64,000 bases of DNA from Vibrio ruber DSM 16370. Its GTDB lineage: Bacteria > Pseudomonadota > Gammaproteobacteria > Enterobacterales > Vibrionaceae. Shown piece after piece: positions 37,594 through 44,801 of this stretch; the stretch's first letter is position 1, and each line of letters begins with the position of its first letter. The position numbers were made by a program, and so were the translations under genes. The DNA lies in the NCBI RefSeq assembly GCF_900163965.1, contig NZ_FULE01000092.1:1-64000 (forward strand), read 5' to 3'. Below the pieces are notes generated by a model. That model did not search any database. It was not told where the DNA came from and was given only the letters and a program-made list of their open reading frames with translations.

Positions 37594-37771
37594 TGCATCT
37601 CCATTACTATACTGATGTATTGCCCCGTTAAGCTTATTTTTGTGCTGGCCAGTGATAATCGCTGTCCAGCCAACCATCTAGGTCATAATCCATCATGCAC
37701 TGTTCGGCAAAGCCTTTATATTCCTCAACCTTTCTCACCGGCGACTTGGTAACTTTGAGACGCCTGAAAGT
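37594..37771. other. Junction scar upstream of the truncated NRPS
   Basis: The region holds no intact gene. On the minus strand a frame ending in TAA at 37634-37636 is protein-like (DYDLDGWLDSDYHWPAQK at its end) with no recognised family and no start, so it looks like the tail of a broken gene. On the plus strand recognisable condensation-domain sequence begins only near 37750. A deletion or inversion joining unrelated pieces fits both facts. Confidence 0.45.
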
Positions 37772-40700
37772 GTGACCTCGCAGCTGGCTGCCACTCATTT
37801 GTCACTATCTGACGGCCCGCTGAGTGTGATTACCATGCTGAGTTCGGATGCTGAACAAACATGGCTGGCGTGCTGCTTTCATCACATTATCATTGATGCG
37901 CCATCGGTACGGATTGTCTTACAAGAATTGCTGCAATTATATTGTACTATTAGTGAGCACCGACCTTGGCCAGCGTTTAAGGATATGGGGAGTTATCAGG
38001 AATTTACCCGTTGGCAGGCTGAGGTACTGACCGCTCCAGAGAATAATGAGATGCGGGAATACTGGCGTCAGGTTTTACAACCGGCTCCACCGCTTGCTGA
38101 TCTTCCGATCGATTTCCCTCGCCGTGTTCATGAAGATACGCACGCCGCCTACGCAACGTTGATGCTGAATGACCGTGAGATGAATGCGCTGCAAAAGCAT
38201 TCTAGGACGTTGTCGATGACTCCTTTTATGTATTTATCTATGTGCTGGCAATTTTTTCTTAGTCGTATGAGCGGGCAGGATGATATTACCATCGGCGTGC
38301 CATTTACATTAAGGGATCAAAGTGAATTTTCAGAAACTCCGGGCTATATGATTAACACTCTACCGGTTCGTATGCGTGTAAAATCCAGCGACACGGTAAG
38401 ATCACTGGCTTCAGAAGTTCGTCAGAGTTTTATCGATGCACATTTCAATAAGCAGATTCCTTTCAATGAGATCGTTGCAGTGTCAAGGGAAAATACCGGG
38501 CAGGACAGCCCGCTTTTCAGCACAATGTTGGTGATGCCAGACACTCGGACTGAAATTTTCGACACGTTGCCATTTAAAGTCACGCTGAACGATTACTTCA
38601 GTCAAATGACCAAATATGACCTGACTCTGTTTTTTGAGGCTGAACCGCAAGGTAAATTAGTGTTGGAATATAAGAAAGCGTTGTATCACCCGCAGACTAT
38701 GGATTATTGGCTTAAAATCTTTTGTCATTTGTTGACTTCTATGGGAGAAAATAGTGACAGGCTGCTGGAGTCGCTGGATCTGCTGGATGTACCTTCAAAA
38801 CGTGACCTTATCGTTCGTTCAAGCCGGGAACCAGTTGAGGATATCTCGTTTAACGCCTTTGAAGCATTCAATCAGTATGCTGCAAATCATTCTGCCCATA
38901 CTGCACTTATCACAGCGGAAGGAACGCATTCATATGGTTGGTTAGCAAAGCGTTCAGTGCAGATTGCCGCTTATTTACAACAGCACTTTAATATCGGCCC
39001 TGGTAAACGTGTGGCGTTATCACTGGGGCGTGATGCGGAAGCTATAGCGACACTATTCGGCGTAGTAAGAACCGGCGCGTCATACATTCCAATCGATCCT
39101 CAGTATCCGCAGGAGCGTATCAGTTACATGTTGCAGGATGCATGTGTAGACTGTGTAGCCATAACCCGAACCTTGGCTCCAACGTTCCCGTTTTCTGACT
39201 CAGTGCCTCGGTTAATTATCGACGATATACCAATGATGGATCCTTTAATGTGGTCGGATGTCGAACGAAACCCCGATGATGAGCTTTATATCATTTATAC
39301 GTCAGGTTCAACCGGACAACCCAAAGGAGTACGGTTATTGAACAAAACGCTTGATAATCTAATTGTCTGGCAACGTGATGTATCGGACTGCGGTGAGGGA
39401 GACTGTACCCTGCATTTTATGTCACTTTCTTTTGATGTTTCGGTGCAGGAGATCTTTGGTACATTAGCGTCTGGCGGCCGTTTGTACATTGCCAGTGAAG
39501 AGGAGCGTAGGGATCTTGGTCACCTGCAAGATGTAATCGTAAATCAAAGAATTAACCGCCTCTATTTTCCCTATGTCGCTTTACAGCAATTCGTGCATTT
39601 AAGTGAACTTGCGAACCGAGTGTTTCCAAACTTAAAAGAAGTGTATTCCACTGGTGAACAATTAGTGCTTACTGCTGATATTAAGCAATTTTTCAGACAA
39701 CCAATTCGCCTTATTAACTTATATGGGCCGTCTGAGAGTCATGTCTGCTCTGCATTTATCCTGCCACCGTATAGCGATAAATGGGGAGATGCGGCCTCTA
39801 TCGGTTATCCTCTACCTGGATTCAGTCTGCTGGTGGTGGATGAGCATGTACGTTTGGTGCCGGCCGGAGTGGCGGGGGAACTGCTTATCGTCAGCGATTT
39901 TCTCTCTCCGGGTTATCACAATAAAGAGGAAGAAAATGCCCGGAGGTTTTTACAGATCGATACATTCAATACGGAAAGCAGACATGCATATCGTACTGGT
40001 GATTTGGTCAGGCTGGAGCATGACGATAAGTATAGCTATCTGGGCAGGATAGATAGCCAACTGAAAATTCGTGGCTTCAGGATCGAACCGTCAGAAGTTG
40101 AAGCTGCAATCAATGCGATGGAAGGGGTACTGGTTTCAGCCGTTGTGGGCAGAGAGGCGATTTCGGGGGGGAAGCAACTGGTTGCCTTCATCTCTGGTTC
40201 GTTCGGAGATAAAATCAATAGAAAGGAAGAAATTCAGAGCCAACTTCGCTTGTTACTACCTGAATATATGGTACCCACCCGGTTGGTATTTCTGGATAGG
40301 TTACCCACCACGCCTAGTGGTAAAATAGATCGTAAGGCATTGGTCGAAATAGAGATCGTCGTCAAGTCAGAGGTTCCGGAGGTAGACAAACCGCTTACGA
40401 CAACGCAGGAGCAGGTCAGGGCATTGTGGCAAGCTTTGTTTCCGGAACGGCATATTAGGTTGCACGATGATTTCTTTTCCATTGGGGGGCATTCATTATT
40501 GGCGACTCAATTGGTTTTCCAACTGCGTAAGGCGTATAACAGTGATATTCCGCTCCGTCTGTTATTTAATCATCCGACCTTGTCGTCTATGGCTGCCTCG
40601 GTCGATGCTTACCTAGCCAATGAAAGGAATGCTGTTCCAGCTGAGGAGGATTTGTATGTCCGAGATGGCTATGAACCTATCCATTGGCAAGAGAGTAGCC

Positions 40701-41794
40701 GTGTTGCTCTGGGAAAAACTCTGCTCACCGGGGCAACTGGCTTTTTGGGCATCTACCTTTTGCGTGCACTACTGCATTCAGGAGTGCCATCGATCATTTG
40801 CCTCGTTCGTGCCGGAACGCATGAACACGCTCTTGCTCGCCTTCGTGATAATGCTGCGCGGTATGGCATTGCTGGTGAGATTGATTTTTCCCGGGTTGAA
40901 ATCTGCTTGGGGGATATAGGTCAGACCGATTTAGGTTTGAATCGAGTGGAATATGTCCGGCTGTCCGAGCGAGTTGATACGGTATTTCATGCAGCAGCTC
41001 AGATTAATTTCGTGCTCTCTTATTCTTCAGTGAAGCAGTCAAATGTTCAGGGGACAATGAATATTCTGACTTTTTGTGGGGATGGGATCCGAAAATCACT
41101 ACACTATTTATCCACGATCGCTGTTTTTTCTCCTCACTATCCAGAACAGCCAATTGTTGAACATTATATTCCGGATTATCCGGCTGCCCTGTCGATTGGG
41201 TATACTCAGAGCAAATGGGTTGCTGAACGTTATGTTATACAGGCTCGGGAGCAGGGACTGAATGCCAATATCTTTCGCATTGGGCGGATTGGTGGAGACA
41301 GCAGAAGCGGAGCCTGTCAGAGTGATGATTTCCTGTGGCGGCAGATGAAAAGTTATATCCAGATGGGGGTGGCTCCTGAGCCATCAGCTTTATTCACAGA
41401 TCTTCTGCCCGTCGATTTTGTAGCTGATGTGGTAGTAGCATTAGCTCAATCAGAGCTGGATAAAGGTGAAAATTACCATATTTTTCATCCTCATGGTACA
41501 ACCTTTGAACCAGTGTACCAGGCGATTCGTTCTCTCGGCTACTCACTGGAAATTACATCATATTATGAGTGGATGAAGCAGTTAGAATTACGGGTGACTC
41601 AGGGGAAGGAGGTAGCATTAGGATCACTAATTCATCTTTTTAACGAGAACTCCCTGGATACTGGGGATAATGTGTACGGCAATCCAGTGACAACTCAGTG
41701 TATTGAACAGTTGGGGGTGAGTTTTCCTGAACTGTCAGAAATACCTTTTAAAAATATGATTACCTATTTTAGGCGTAAGGGCGAATTGTTATAA
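37772..41794 (+). CDS. 5'-truncated NRPS with reductase release: (C)-A(proline-type)-T-R, 1340 aa
   Basis: The reading starts at a GTG without a ribosome site, inside a condensation domain: HHIIIDA (expected well over 100 residues in) is at about residue 37, so C1 (SxAQxR) and C2 (RHxxLRT) are missing. Then come an A domain (about 375-850), T (FFSIGGHSLLA) and a thioester reductase domain (TGATGFLG near 985 and the YTQSK catalytic pair), which releases the product as aldehyde or alcohol. The A domain has the proline-clade pattern (FDVSVQEIF, FPYVALQQF, YGPSESHV); the code reads DVQYYTLVCK against DVQFIAHVVK for Pro, so a proline analogue or other cyclic amino acid is possible. C-A-T-R with a proline-type A domain is the layout of NpsB in tilivalline-type pathways. 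Function is doubtful because of the truncation; it may be a pseudogene. Confidence 0.8.
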   Translation: MTSQLAATHLSLSDGPLSVITMLSSDAEQTWLACCFHHIIIDAPSVRIVLQELLQLYCTISEHRPWPAFKDMGSYQEFTRWQAEVLTAPENNEMREYWRQVLQPAPPLADLPIDFPRRVHEDTHAAYATLMLNDREMNALQKHSRTLSMTPFMYLSMCWQFFLSRMSGQDDITIGVPFTLRDQSEFSETPGYMINTLPVRMRVKSSDTVRSLASEVRQSFIDAHFNKQIPFNEIVAVSRENTGQDSPLFSTMLVMPDTRTEIFDTLPFKVTLNDYFSQMTKYDLTLFFEAEPQGKLVLEYKKALYHPQTMDYWLKIFCHLLTSMGENSDRLLESLDLLDVPSKRDLIVRSSREPVEDISFNAFEAFNQYAANHSAHTALITAEGTHSYGWLAKRSVQIAAYLQQHFNIGPGKRVALSLGRDAEAIATLFGVVRTGASYIPIDPQYPQERISYMLQDACVDCVAITRTLAPTFPFSDSVPRLIIDDIPMMDPLMWSDVERNPDDELYIIYTSGSTGQPKGVRLLNKTLDNLIVWQRDVSDCGEGDCTLHFMSLSFDVSVQEIFGTLASGGRLYIASEEERRDLGHLQDVIVNQRINRLYFPYVALQQFVHLSELANRVFPNLKEVYSTGEQLVLTADIKQFFRQPIRLINLYGPSESHVCSAFILPPYSDKWGDAASIGYPLPGFSLLVVDEHVRLVPAGVAGELLIVSDFLSPGYHNKEEENARRFLQIDTFNTESRHAYRTGDLVRLEHDDKYSYLGRIDSQLKIRGFRIEPSEVEAAINAMEGVLVSAVVGREAISGGKQLVAFISGSFGDKINRKEEIQSQLRLLLPEYMVPTRLVFLDRLPTTPSGKIDRKALVEIEIVVKSEVPEVDKPLTTTQEQVRALWQALFPERHIRLHDDFFSIGGHSLLATQLVFQLRKAYNSDIPLRLLFNHPTLSSMAASVDAYLANERNAVPAEEDLYVRDGYEPIHWQESSRVALGKTLLTGATGFLGIYLLRALLHSGVPSIICLVRAGTHEHALARLRDNAARYGIAGEIDFSRVEICLGDIGQTDLGLNRVEYVRLSERVDTVFHAAAQINFVLSYSSVKQSNVQGTMNILTFCGDGIRKSLHYLSTIAVFSPHYPEQPIVEHYIPDYPAALSIGYTQSKWVAERYVIQAREQGLNANIFRIGRIGGDSRSGACQSDDFLWRQMKSYIQMGVAPEPSALFTDLLPVDFVADVVVALAQSELDKGENYHIFHPHGTTFEPVYQAIRSLGYSLEITSYYEWMKQLELRVTQGKEVALGSLIHLFNENSLDTGDNVYGNPVTTQCIEQLGVSFPELSEIPFKNMITYFRRKGELL

Positions 41795-41841
41795 GTCATC
41801 ATTCATTATCGGTTTTATAAAAAGAGGAGCATATTAAGCTT

Positions 41842-42228
41842 ATGGAACTGTTTGATAGATATATTGCGGCGGTTATGAAAAAATCATCTGACGGTCTGGC
41901 AGAGCTTTTTACGGCAGAAGGGCGCCTGTCCATGCCATTTCGCCGCAGCCGGGAGGTGGTTACCGGGCGTGAAAATATCCGTTTACATTACGCTAATGGT
42001 TTCAGTGTGGCACCATTATGTTTTACATCAATTCAGGATGTAAATTTTCATTATACGAATGACCCTGATGTTGCAGTCATTGAATATAAACTGAATGGGT
42101 ATACTTTACCTGAGAAAAAGACATTCATCTTATCCTACGTGAATGTTATTCATGTCAGTGATGGGAAGATAAGTGAATTAGTGGATTATGAAGACGTTTT
42201 AAATCGAGATGATATATTTAATTCATAA
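41842..42228 (+). CDS. SnoaL/NTF2-like small protein, 128 aa
   Basis: The ATG lies 48 bp after the NRPS stop; AGAGGAG is some 15 bases upstream, a little far. The size, the N-terminal helix (FDRYIAAVMKKSSDGLAELF), the GRENIRLHYANGF segment and the alternating beta-strands ending in DGKISELVDYED fit the SnoaL-like/NTF2-like cone fold, found in polyketide cyclases, isomerases and many small binding proteins. It is probably co-transcribed with the NRPS gene and could act on its product, but the sequence shows no specific reaction. Confidence 0.7.
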   Translation: MELFDRYIAAVMKKSSDGLAELFTAEGRLSMPFRRSREVVTGRENIRLHYANGFSVAPLCFTSIQDVNFHYTNDPDVAVIEYKLNGYTLPEKKTFILSYVNVIHVSDGKISELVDYEDVLNRDDIFNS

Positions 42229-42416
42229 GAGAATGTTATAATTGTTCAATGTTGTCAAATAATCGTATAACTTTAATGTTTTTAGTTTATTCTTTAGCGT
42301 CTCCTTTTACAAAATGTGATGACTTTTCAAGATTCAATCGCCATGTTAAAATTTGCGTGATAAATATGACGAAAATTTATAAAAACTGACGTGTGAAAAA
42401 GAAGGGGACGAAATGA

Positions 42417-42902
42417 ATGAATGAAAGAAAAGCTGGTGATGCTGATCAGGTAATATCAATAAACAGGCAATTTGAAGAAGCGCTAGGCAACTTGCAGTGT
42501 GTCCTTATGGCACGACGCACATTGATGAATCCAGAAGGTATAAATTGGCCGCAATATGATACGCTGGACATTCTGCGGCAGTTTCAGCCGATGACACCAA
42601 GTGCAATTGGTGAAAAGCTGGGGTTTGCTCGCAGTAAAATGTCCAAGATTCTGCGCACGTTAAAAGATGAGCAATTTGTTGAGCAGGTATCTGGTGAAAG
42701 CGATAAGAGGGAAATGCTGACGCGGCTAACAGAAAAAGGTTTTAATTTTTTAAATGCCGCTGAATCTAGTAGGAGTTTAATGGCCGAGCAGGTCGCATCA
42801 TGTATGTCACCGGGTGAGGTCGCTATTTTTACGGAACTCTGCTCAAAAGCAGCCAATGTGTTATATGATAATATAAAAAGTAGGCTTGAAGATGATAAAT
42901 AG
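42417..42902 (+). CDS. MarR-family transcriptional regulator, 161 aa
   Basis: The ATG is preceded by AAGGGGAC at good spacing; a second ATG at 42413 is out of frame. A winged helix-turn-helix covers about residues 45-115: LDILRQF, TPSAIGEKLGFARSKMSKILRTL (recognition helix), then the wing KREMLTRLTEKGF, a standard MarR segment. Helices on both sides form the dimer. MarR proteins often sense phenolic or antibiotic compounds and repress exporters; pyrrolobenzodiazepine clusters of the tilivalline type also include a marR gene. A likely target is the MFS/UvrA-like operon at 34 kb, where a perfect palindrome overlaps the start. That link is inference. Confidence 0.88.
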   Translation: MNERKAGDADQVISINRQFEEALGNLQCVLMARRTLMNPEGINWPQYDTLDILRQFQPMTPSAIGEKLGFARSKMSKILRTLKDEQFVEQVSGESDKREMLTRLTEKGFNFLNAAESSRSLMAEQVASCMSPGEVAIFTELCSKAANVLYDNIKSRLEDDK

Positions 42903-43489
42903 TTTATATTATCTACAAGTTGTAATTCTATAAAAATTATAATGTTATTTCATTTTTTATTATTATATATGATTGAGATTATGTTTTATTGATTTTTGTA
43001 TAAGAGCATTATTTTCAATAATAGTGCTATTTTATTATATATTTATTTTTCCTCTAATTTTTTGGTTGTTTATGTTAATCTACTATAGACTATTCAGCTG
43101 ATAATCGGAGGGATTGAATTTGCTTATATAGATTTACTTATATGGCTGTTAATTCTTCGATTTATAGAATCATATATTTTCAGCTATAGATGATGTATTA
43201 TATAAGGTCAGGTTGTTATCTAATATATCTCAATGTTGTTCCTAATTATGCTTCACTTTTTGTTCTCCGCGACTATGCTAAGCATGAACGATAAAGGAGC
43301 ATATCCCGTCTTAAACTTACCTTATTGTTTTATATTAGCGATTCCGTGTAATTGTATTATGCATTACTATTCTCATAAAAAACGAGATTGTACTGTAACT
43401 GCTTTATGACGCCTAATTGATTCTAGCGAGTTCCCTTTAATTTTTCTGCCGCTGAGCTTCTACAGCTAGAATGGGTATAGATAGAGAGC
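42903..43489. other. AT-rich non-coding stretch at the right end of the older island
   Basis: Very AT-rich; I see no supported gene. A 44-codon frame from the ATG at 43275 has no family resemblance. The region lies between marR and an integrase remnant, so it is probably residual mobile-element DNA. Confidence 0.4.
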
Positions 43490-43645
43490 TCATAGCGTAC
43501 ACCATTCTTCTTTTGCATCGAATCGTTTCCCGAAAGTGCGGGATTCACGGTATACTACGTCATTTCCTTTTTTGACCCGGACTGTGCAGCGGAAGCGAAT
43601 GATGCCTTTACTGGTTTTGCGTTTCTCTATCGTAAAGCTGGCCAT
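43490..43645 (-). pseudogene. Remnant of a second dusA-type tyrosine integrase (N-terminal 51 codons)
   Basis: Read on the minus strand from an ATG at 43645, the 51 codons begin MASFTIEKRKTSKG and run through VRVKKGN and YRESRTFGK before a TGA. This parallels the N-terminal arm-binding region of the intact integrase at 56849-57910 (MAYFNIERRTLNNGESRY, VFVKKNGR, HRESKTFKK). It also has the same position relative to dusA: integrase on the minus strand, start about 95 bp before a dusA ATG. The catalytic domain is gone. It marks the right end of an older island that integrated at dusA before the present prophage. Confidence 0.8.
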
Positions 43646-43828
43646 TATTTTAAAATCAGGGAATTTGAATTACGTGCGCCATATTTTAAGGGACACATAT
43701 GGGGGCATGTAATAGTAAAAATAGTTGAGATCAGTTAAGAATGAGCCAGAAACAGAATATAGATAAATCTTTTCAAGACAATCAGTTACCTAGTAATGCT
43801 AATGTGTCATTAAGTCGTAGATTCAGCA

Positions 43829-43844
43829 TAGCCCCCATGCTCGA
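43829..43844. repeat. attL core
   Basis: TAGCCCCCATGCTCGA, 15 of 16 identical to attR at 58083-58098, in the same orientation and at the same codons of dusA (VAPML). Confidence 0.85.
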
Positions 43845-43853
43845 TGGGGTGTA

Positions 43854-43869
43854 CTGTCTATATAAACAG
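43854..43869. promoter_or_regulatory. LexA-like SOS box just inside attL
   Basis: CTGTCTATATAAACAG fits the CTGT-N8-ACAG pattern and matches 14 of 16 positions of the consensus CTGTATATATATACAG; the flanking TA and TG also fit. It lies 9 bases inside attL and about 100 bp before the promoter proposed for the antisense-RNA locus. It could tie that locus to DNA damage; it might also be an integration-related inverted repeat. Confidence 0.5.
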
Positions 43870-43887
43870 TGGTTTGGGTCAGTTTAA

Positions 43888-43906
43888 GGGGATCTATAGG
43901 GGATCT
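43888..43906 (+). repeat. Candidate integrase arm-type sites, left end
   Basis: GGGGATCTATA (43888-43898) is followed at once by GGGGATCT. The 11-mer recurs in the same orientation at 57956-57966 beside attR. A related GGG..TATGGGGG word sits in the older island before the displaced dusA start (near 43691-43706). Their position next to the core sites fits arm-binding by the integrase. Confidence 0.5.
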
Positions 43907-43960
43907 GATAATTCTTTATATATTAAAAAGTTAGAATTAAGATCATGTGGCGGATACGAT

Positions 43961-43989
43961 TTGACTCTCAGTTGATTCAATACTAATCT
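43961..43989 (+). promoter_or_regulatory. Putative sigma70 promoter for the C4-like RNA transcript
   Basis: TTGACT (43961-43966), a 17-base spacer, then TAATCT (43984-43989). The -35 is good and the -10 fair. Transcription would start just before the first hairpins of the immunity locus. Confidence 0.4.
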
Positions 43990-43996
43990 GTTGCAG

Positions 43997-44066
43997 CACT
44001 GGCAAAATCCAGTGCCGAGCTTAGGAACCTCGTTTTTCACTTCCAGCGCACTATCTTTTAGTGCGC
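43997..44066 (+). promoter_or_regulatory. Leader hairpins with target site 1 (seqA-like) and terminator-like stems
   Basis: Three hairpins in a row: CACTGG/CCAGTG (43997-44014); CGAG-CTTAGGAAC-CTCG (44016-44032) followed by five T; and GCGCACTA/TAGTGCGC (44046-44066). The middle loop carries TTAGGAAC, the exact complement of GTTCCTAA inside the downstream C4-like RNA. In phages P1 (C4) and P4 (CI RNA) such an upstream target pairs with the antisense RNA and stops transcription or translation. Confidence 0.65.
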
Positions 44067-44088
44067 CATTTTAGCACATCGTAATTAT

Positions 44089-44163
44089 GGTGGGCTGCTC
44101 AAGGCTGACTTCGGTCAGGCCGTCCGGAAGTGCGGTTGTTCCTAAACCTTGTGTCAGTCCACC
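44089..44163 (+). ncRNA. C4/P4-CI-like antisense immunity RNA
   Basis: Folding by eye: outer 9-bp stem GGTGGGCTG/CAGTCCACC (44089-44097 with 44155-44163, one G-T pair); inner stem CAAGG/CCTTG (44100-44104 with 44147-44151); a TGAC-TTCG-GTCA hairpin (44107-44118); and an unpaired stretch with GTTCCTAA (44138-44145). That octamer is the exact complement of TTAGGAAC in the hairpin loops upstream (44021-44028) and downstream (44173-44180). One antisense segment flanked by two targets on the same transcript is the arrangement of P1 c4 and P4 cI, where RNase P processing yields a small RNA of about 70-80 nt. The RNA probably maintains prophage immunity by blocking its own downstream gene. Processing ends are not determined. 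Confidence 0.75.
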
Positions 44164-44164
44164 A

Positions 44165-44187
44165 CTCCAAGCTTAGGAACCTTGGAG
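44165..44187 (+). promoter_or_regulatory. Target hairpin 2 (seqC-like) before the 55-aa gene
   Basis: CTCCAAG-CTTAGGAAC-CTTGGAG: a perfect 7-bp stem presenting the same nonamer loop as the upstream target hairpin. It lies 35 bases before the ATG of the downstream gene, where pairing with the antisense RNA could block expression. Confidence 0.65.
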
Positions 44188-44221
44188 GGTGGGTTATTTT
44201 AACTTACTTCCGAGAATTCAT

Positions 44222-44389
44222 ATGACTGAAAATAATTCCTCTCGTCTTGACCTCCCCCATACAGCAAGGTTGTATCTTATTGATTTGATTGCTTACGCTA
44301 AGCAAGAAGATTTAAACGAATTGAGAGAAGTGTTGGTCTATCTCAATAATCTGATCACATTTGATGAACAAGAAAATCCTCAGCGTTAG
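44222..44389 (+). CDS. Small protein controlled by the C4-like locus, 55 aa
   Basis: Starts at the ATG at 44222 (MTENNSSRLD); an upstream in-frame start at 44189 would lie inside the target region and is unlikely. It encodes a soluble, mostly helical protein (TARLYLIDLIAYAKQEDLNELREVLVYLNNLI). I recognise no family. In P1 and P4 the gene after the antisense locus encodes an antirepressor or cell-division inhibitor (ant/icd, kil), so this product may be an induction factor or host-acting toxin; nothing in the sequence proves it. A strong terminator follows. Confidence 0.65.
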   Translation: MTENNSSRLDLPHTARLYLIDLIAYAKQEDLNELREVLVYLNNLITFDEQENPQR

Positions 44390-44396
44390 AAATCAA

Positions 44397-44419
44397 TAAG
44401 GCCTAGTTGCTAGGCCTTA
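44397..44419. terminator. Bidirectional terminator between convergent genes
   Basis: A perfect 10-bp stem TAAGGCCTAG/CTAGGCCTTA with a 3-base loop lies between the rightward 55-aa gene and the leftward immunity gene. T runs are short on both sides, so efficiency is uncertain. Confidence 0.65.
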
Positions 44420-44435
44420 ATAATCATTTATGAAT

Positions 44436-44801
44436 TTAGTTTTTTACAGGTTCGATATCAAATACTTCCCCATTTTTTAATCGGATCATCACGCCATCAA
44501 ATAACGATATATTTTCCTTTTTTATTTCATTCTTTTTAGGGTTTATTATTTTATAAGTTCCATTATTATAGCCAGACTTATCATAGGCAGTTATACTATA
44601 TCCTTCTTCTTTACTTCCTTTCAGATCAATAAACCAAGTAAAGGCTTTTCCACCTACAGCTTTTAATTCAGGATGCCCTTTTAGCTTTAACACATTATTT
44701 TCTATATATGTCAAATCATTATGATTAAACTTAATATCTACAAATATAGCAATCATAAGTAAGATAAACAAAAGAAATATAAATTTAATTATTTTTTTCA
44801 T
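44436..44801 (-). CDS. Putative T6SS immunity protein, membrane-anchored, 121 aa
   Basis: The ATG overlaps the stop of the effector gene by ATGA, the usual coupling of effector-immunity pairs. Residues 1-22 (MKKIIKFIFLLFILLMIAIF) form one hydrophobic segment that would place the rest in the periplasm. The remainder is a small beta-rich domain (KAFTWFIDLKGSKEEGYSITAY) with no family I recognise. A periplasmic immunity protein fits an effector that attacks the cell wall. The gene is AT-rich, unlike the phage structural genes. The immunity role is inferred from position and topology. Confidence 0.7.
   Translation of the reverse strand: MKKIIKFIFLLFILLMIAIFVDIKFNHNDLTYIENNVLKLKGHPELKAVGGKAFTWFIDLKGSKEEGYSITAYDKSGYNNGTYKIINPKKNEIKKENISLFDGVMIRLKNGEVFDIEPVKN

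Larger units (their letters stand above)
43741..43887 (+). pseudogene. dusA: Displaced 5' fragment of dusA
   Basis: A 48-codon frame from the ATG at 43741. Residues 27-35 read RFSIAPMLD, matching RFSVAPMLD of the intact dusA at 58 kb and of E. coli DusA. From residue 36 the frame runs into prophage DNA and stops at TAA (43885-43887). The N-terminal extension (MSQKQNIDKSFQ) differs from that of the current gene, as expected when each integrated element brings its own dusA start. It was the active dusA 5' end before the prophage inserted. Confidence 0.85.

Noticed and set aside
43236-43245. TTGTTCCTAA, identical to the core of the C4-like antisense segment, in the older island remnant
   Set aside because: No matching stems or target loops surround it; a single 10-base match in AT-rich DNA may be chance.
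43275-43409. Short open frame of 44 codons from ATG 43275
   Set aside because: No family resemblance, no conserved neighbour context, AT-rich composition; not supported as a gene.
44087-44176. A 29-codon frame (MVGCSRLTSVRPSGSAVVPK...) across the C4-like RNA, resembling proteins annotated as Ash or Icd-like
   Set aside because: The sequence is fully explained by paired RNA stems and the antisense core; it is probably a translation artefact of C4-type RNAs.
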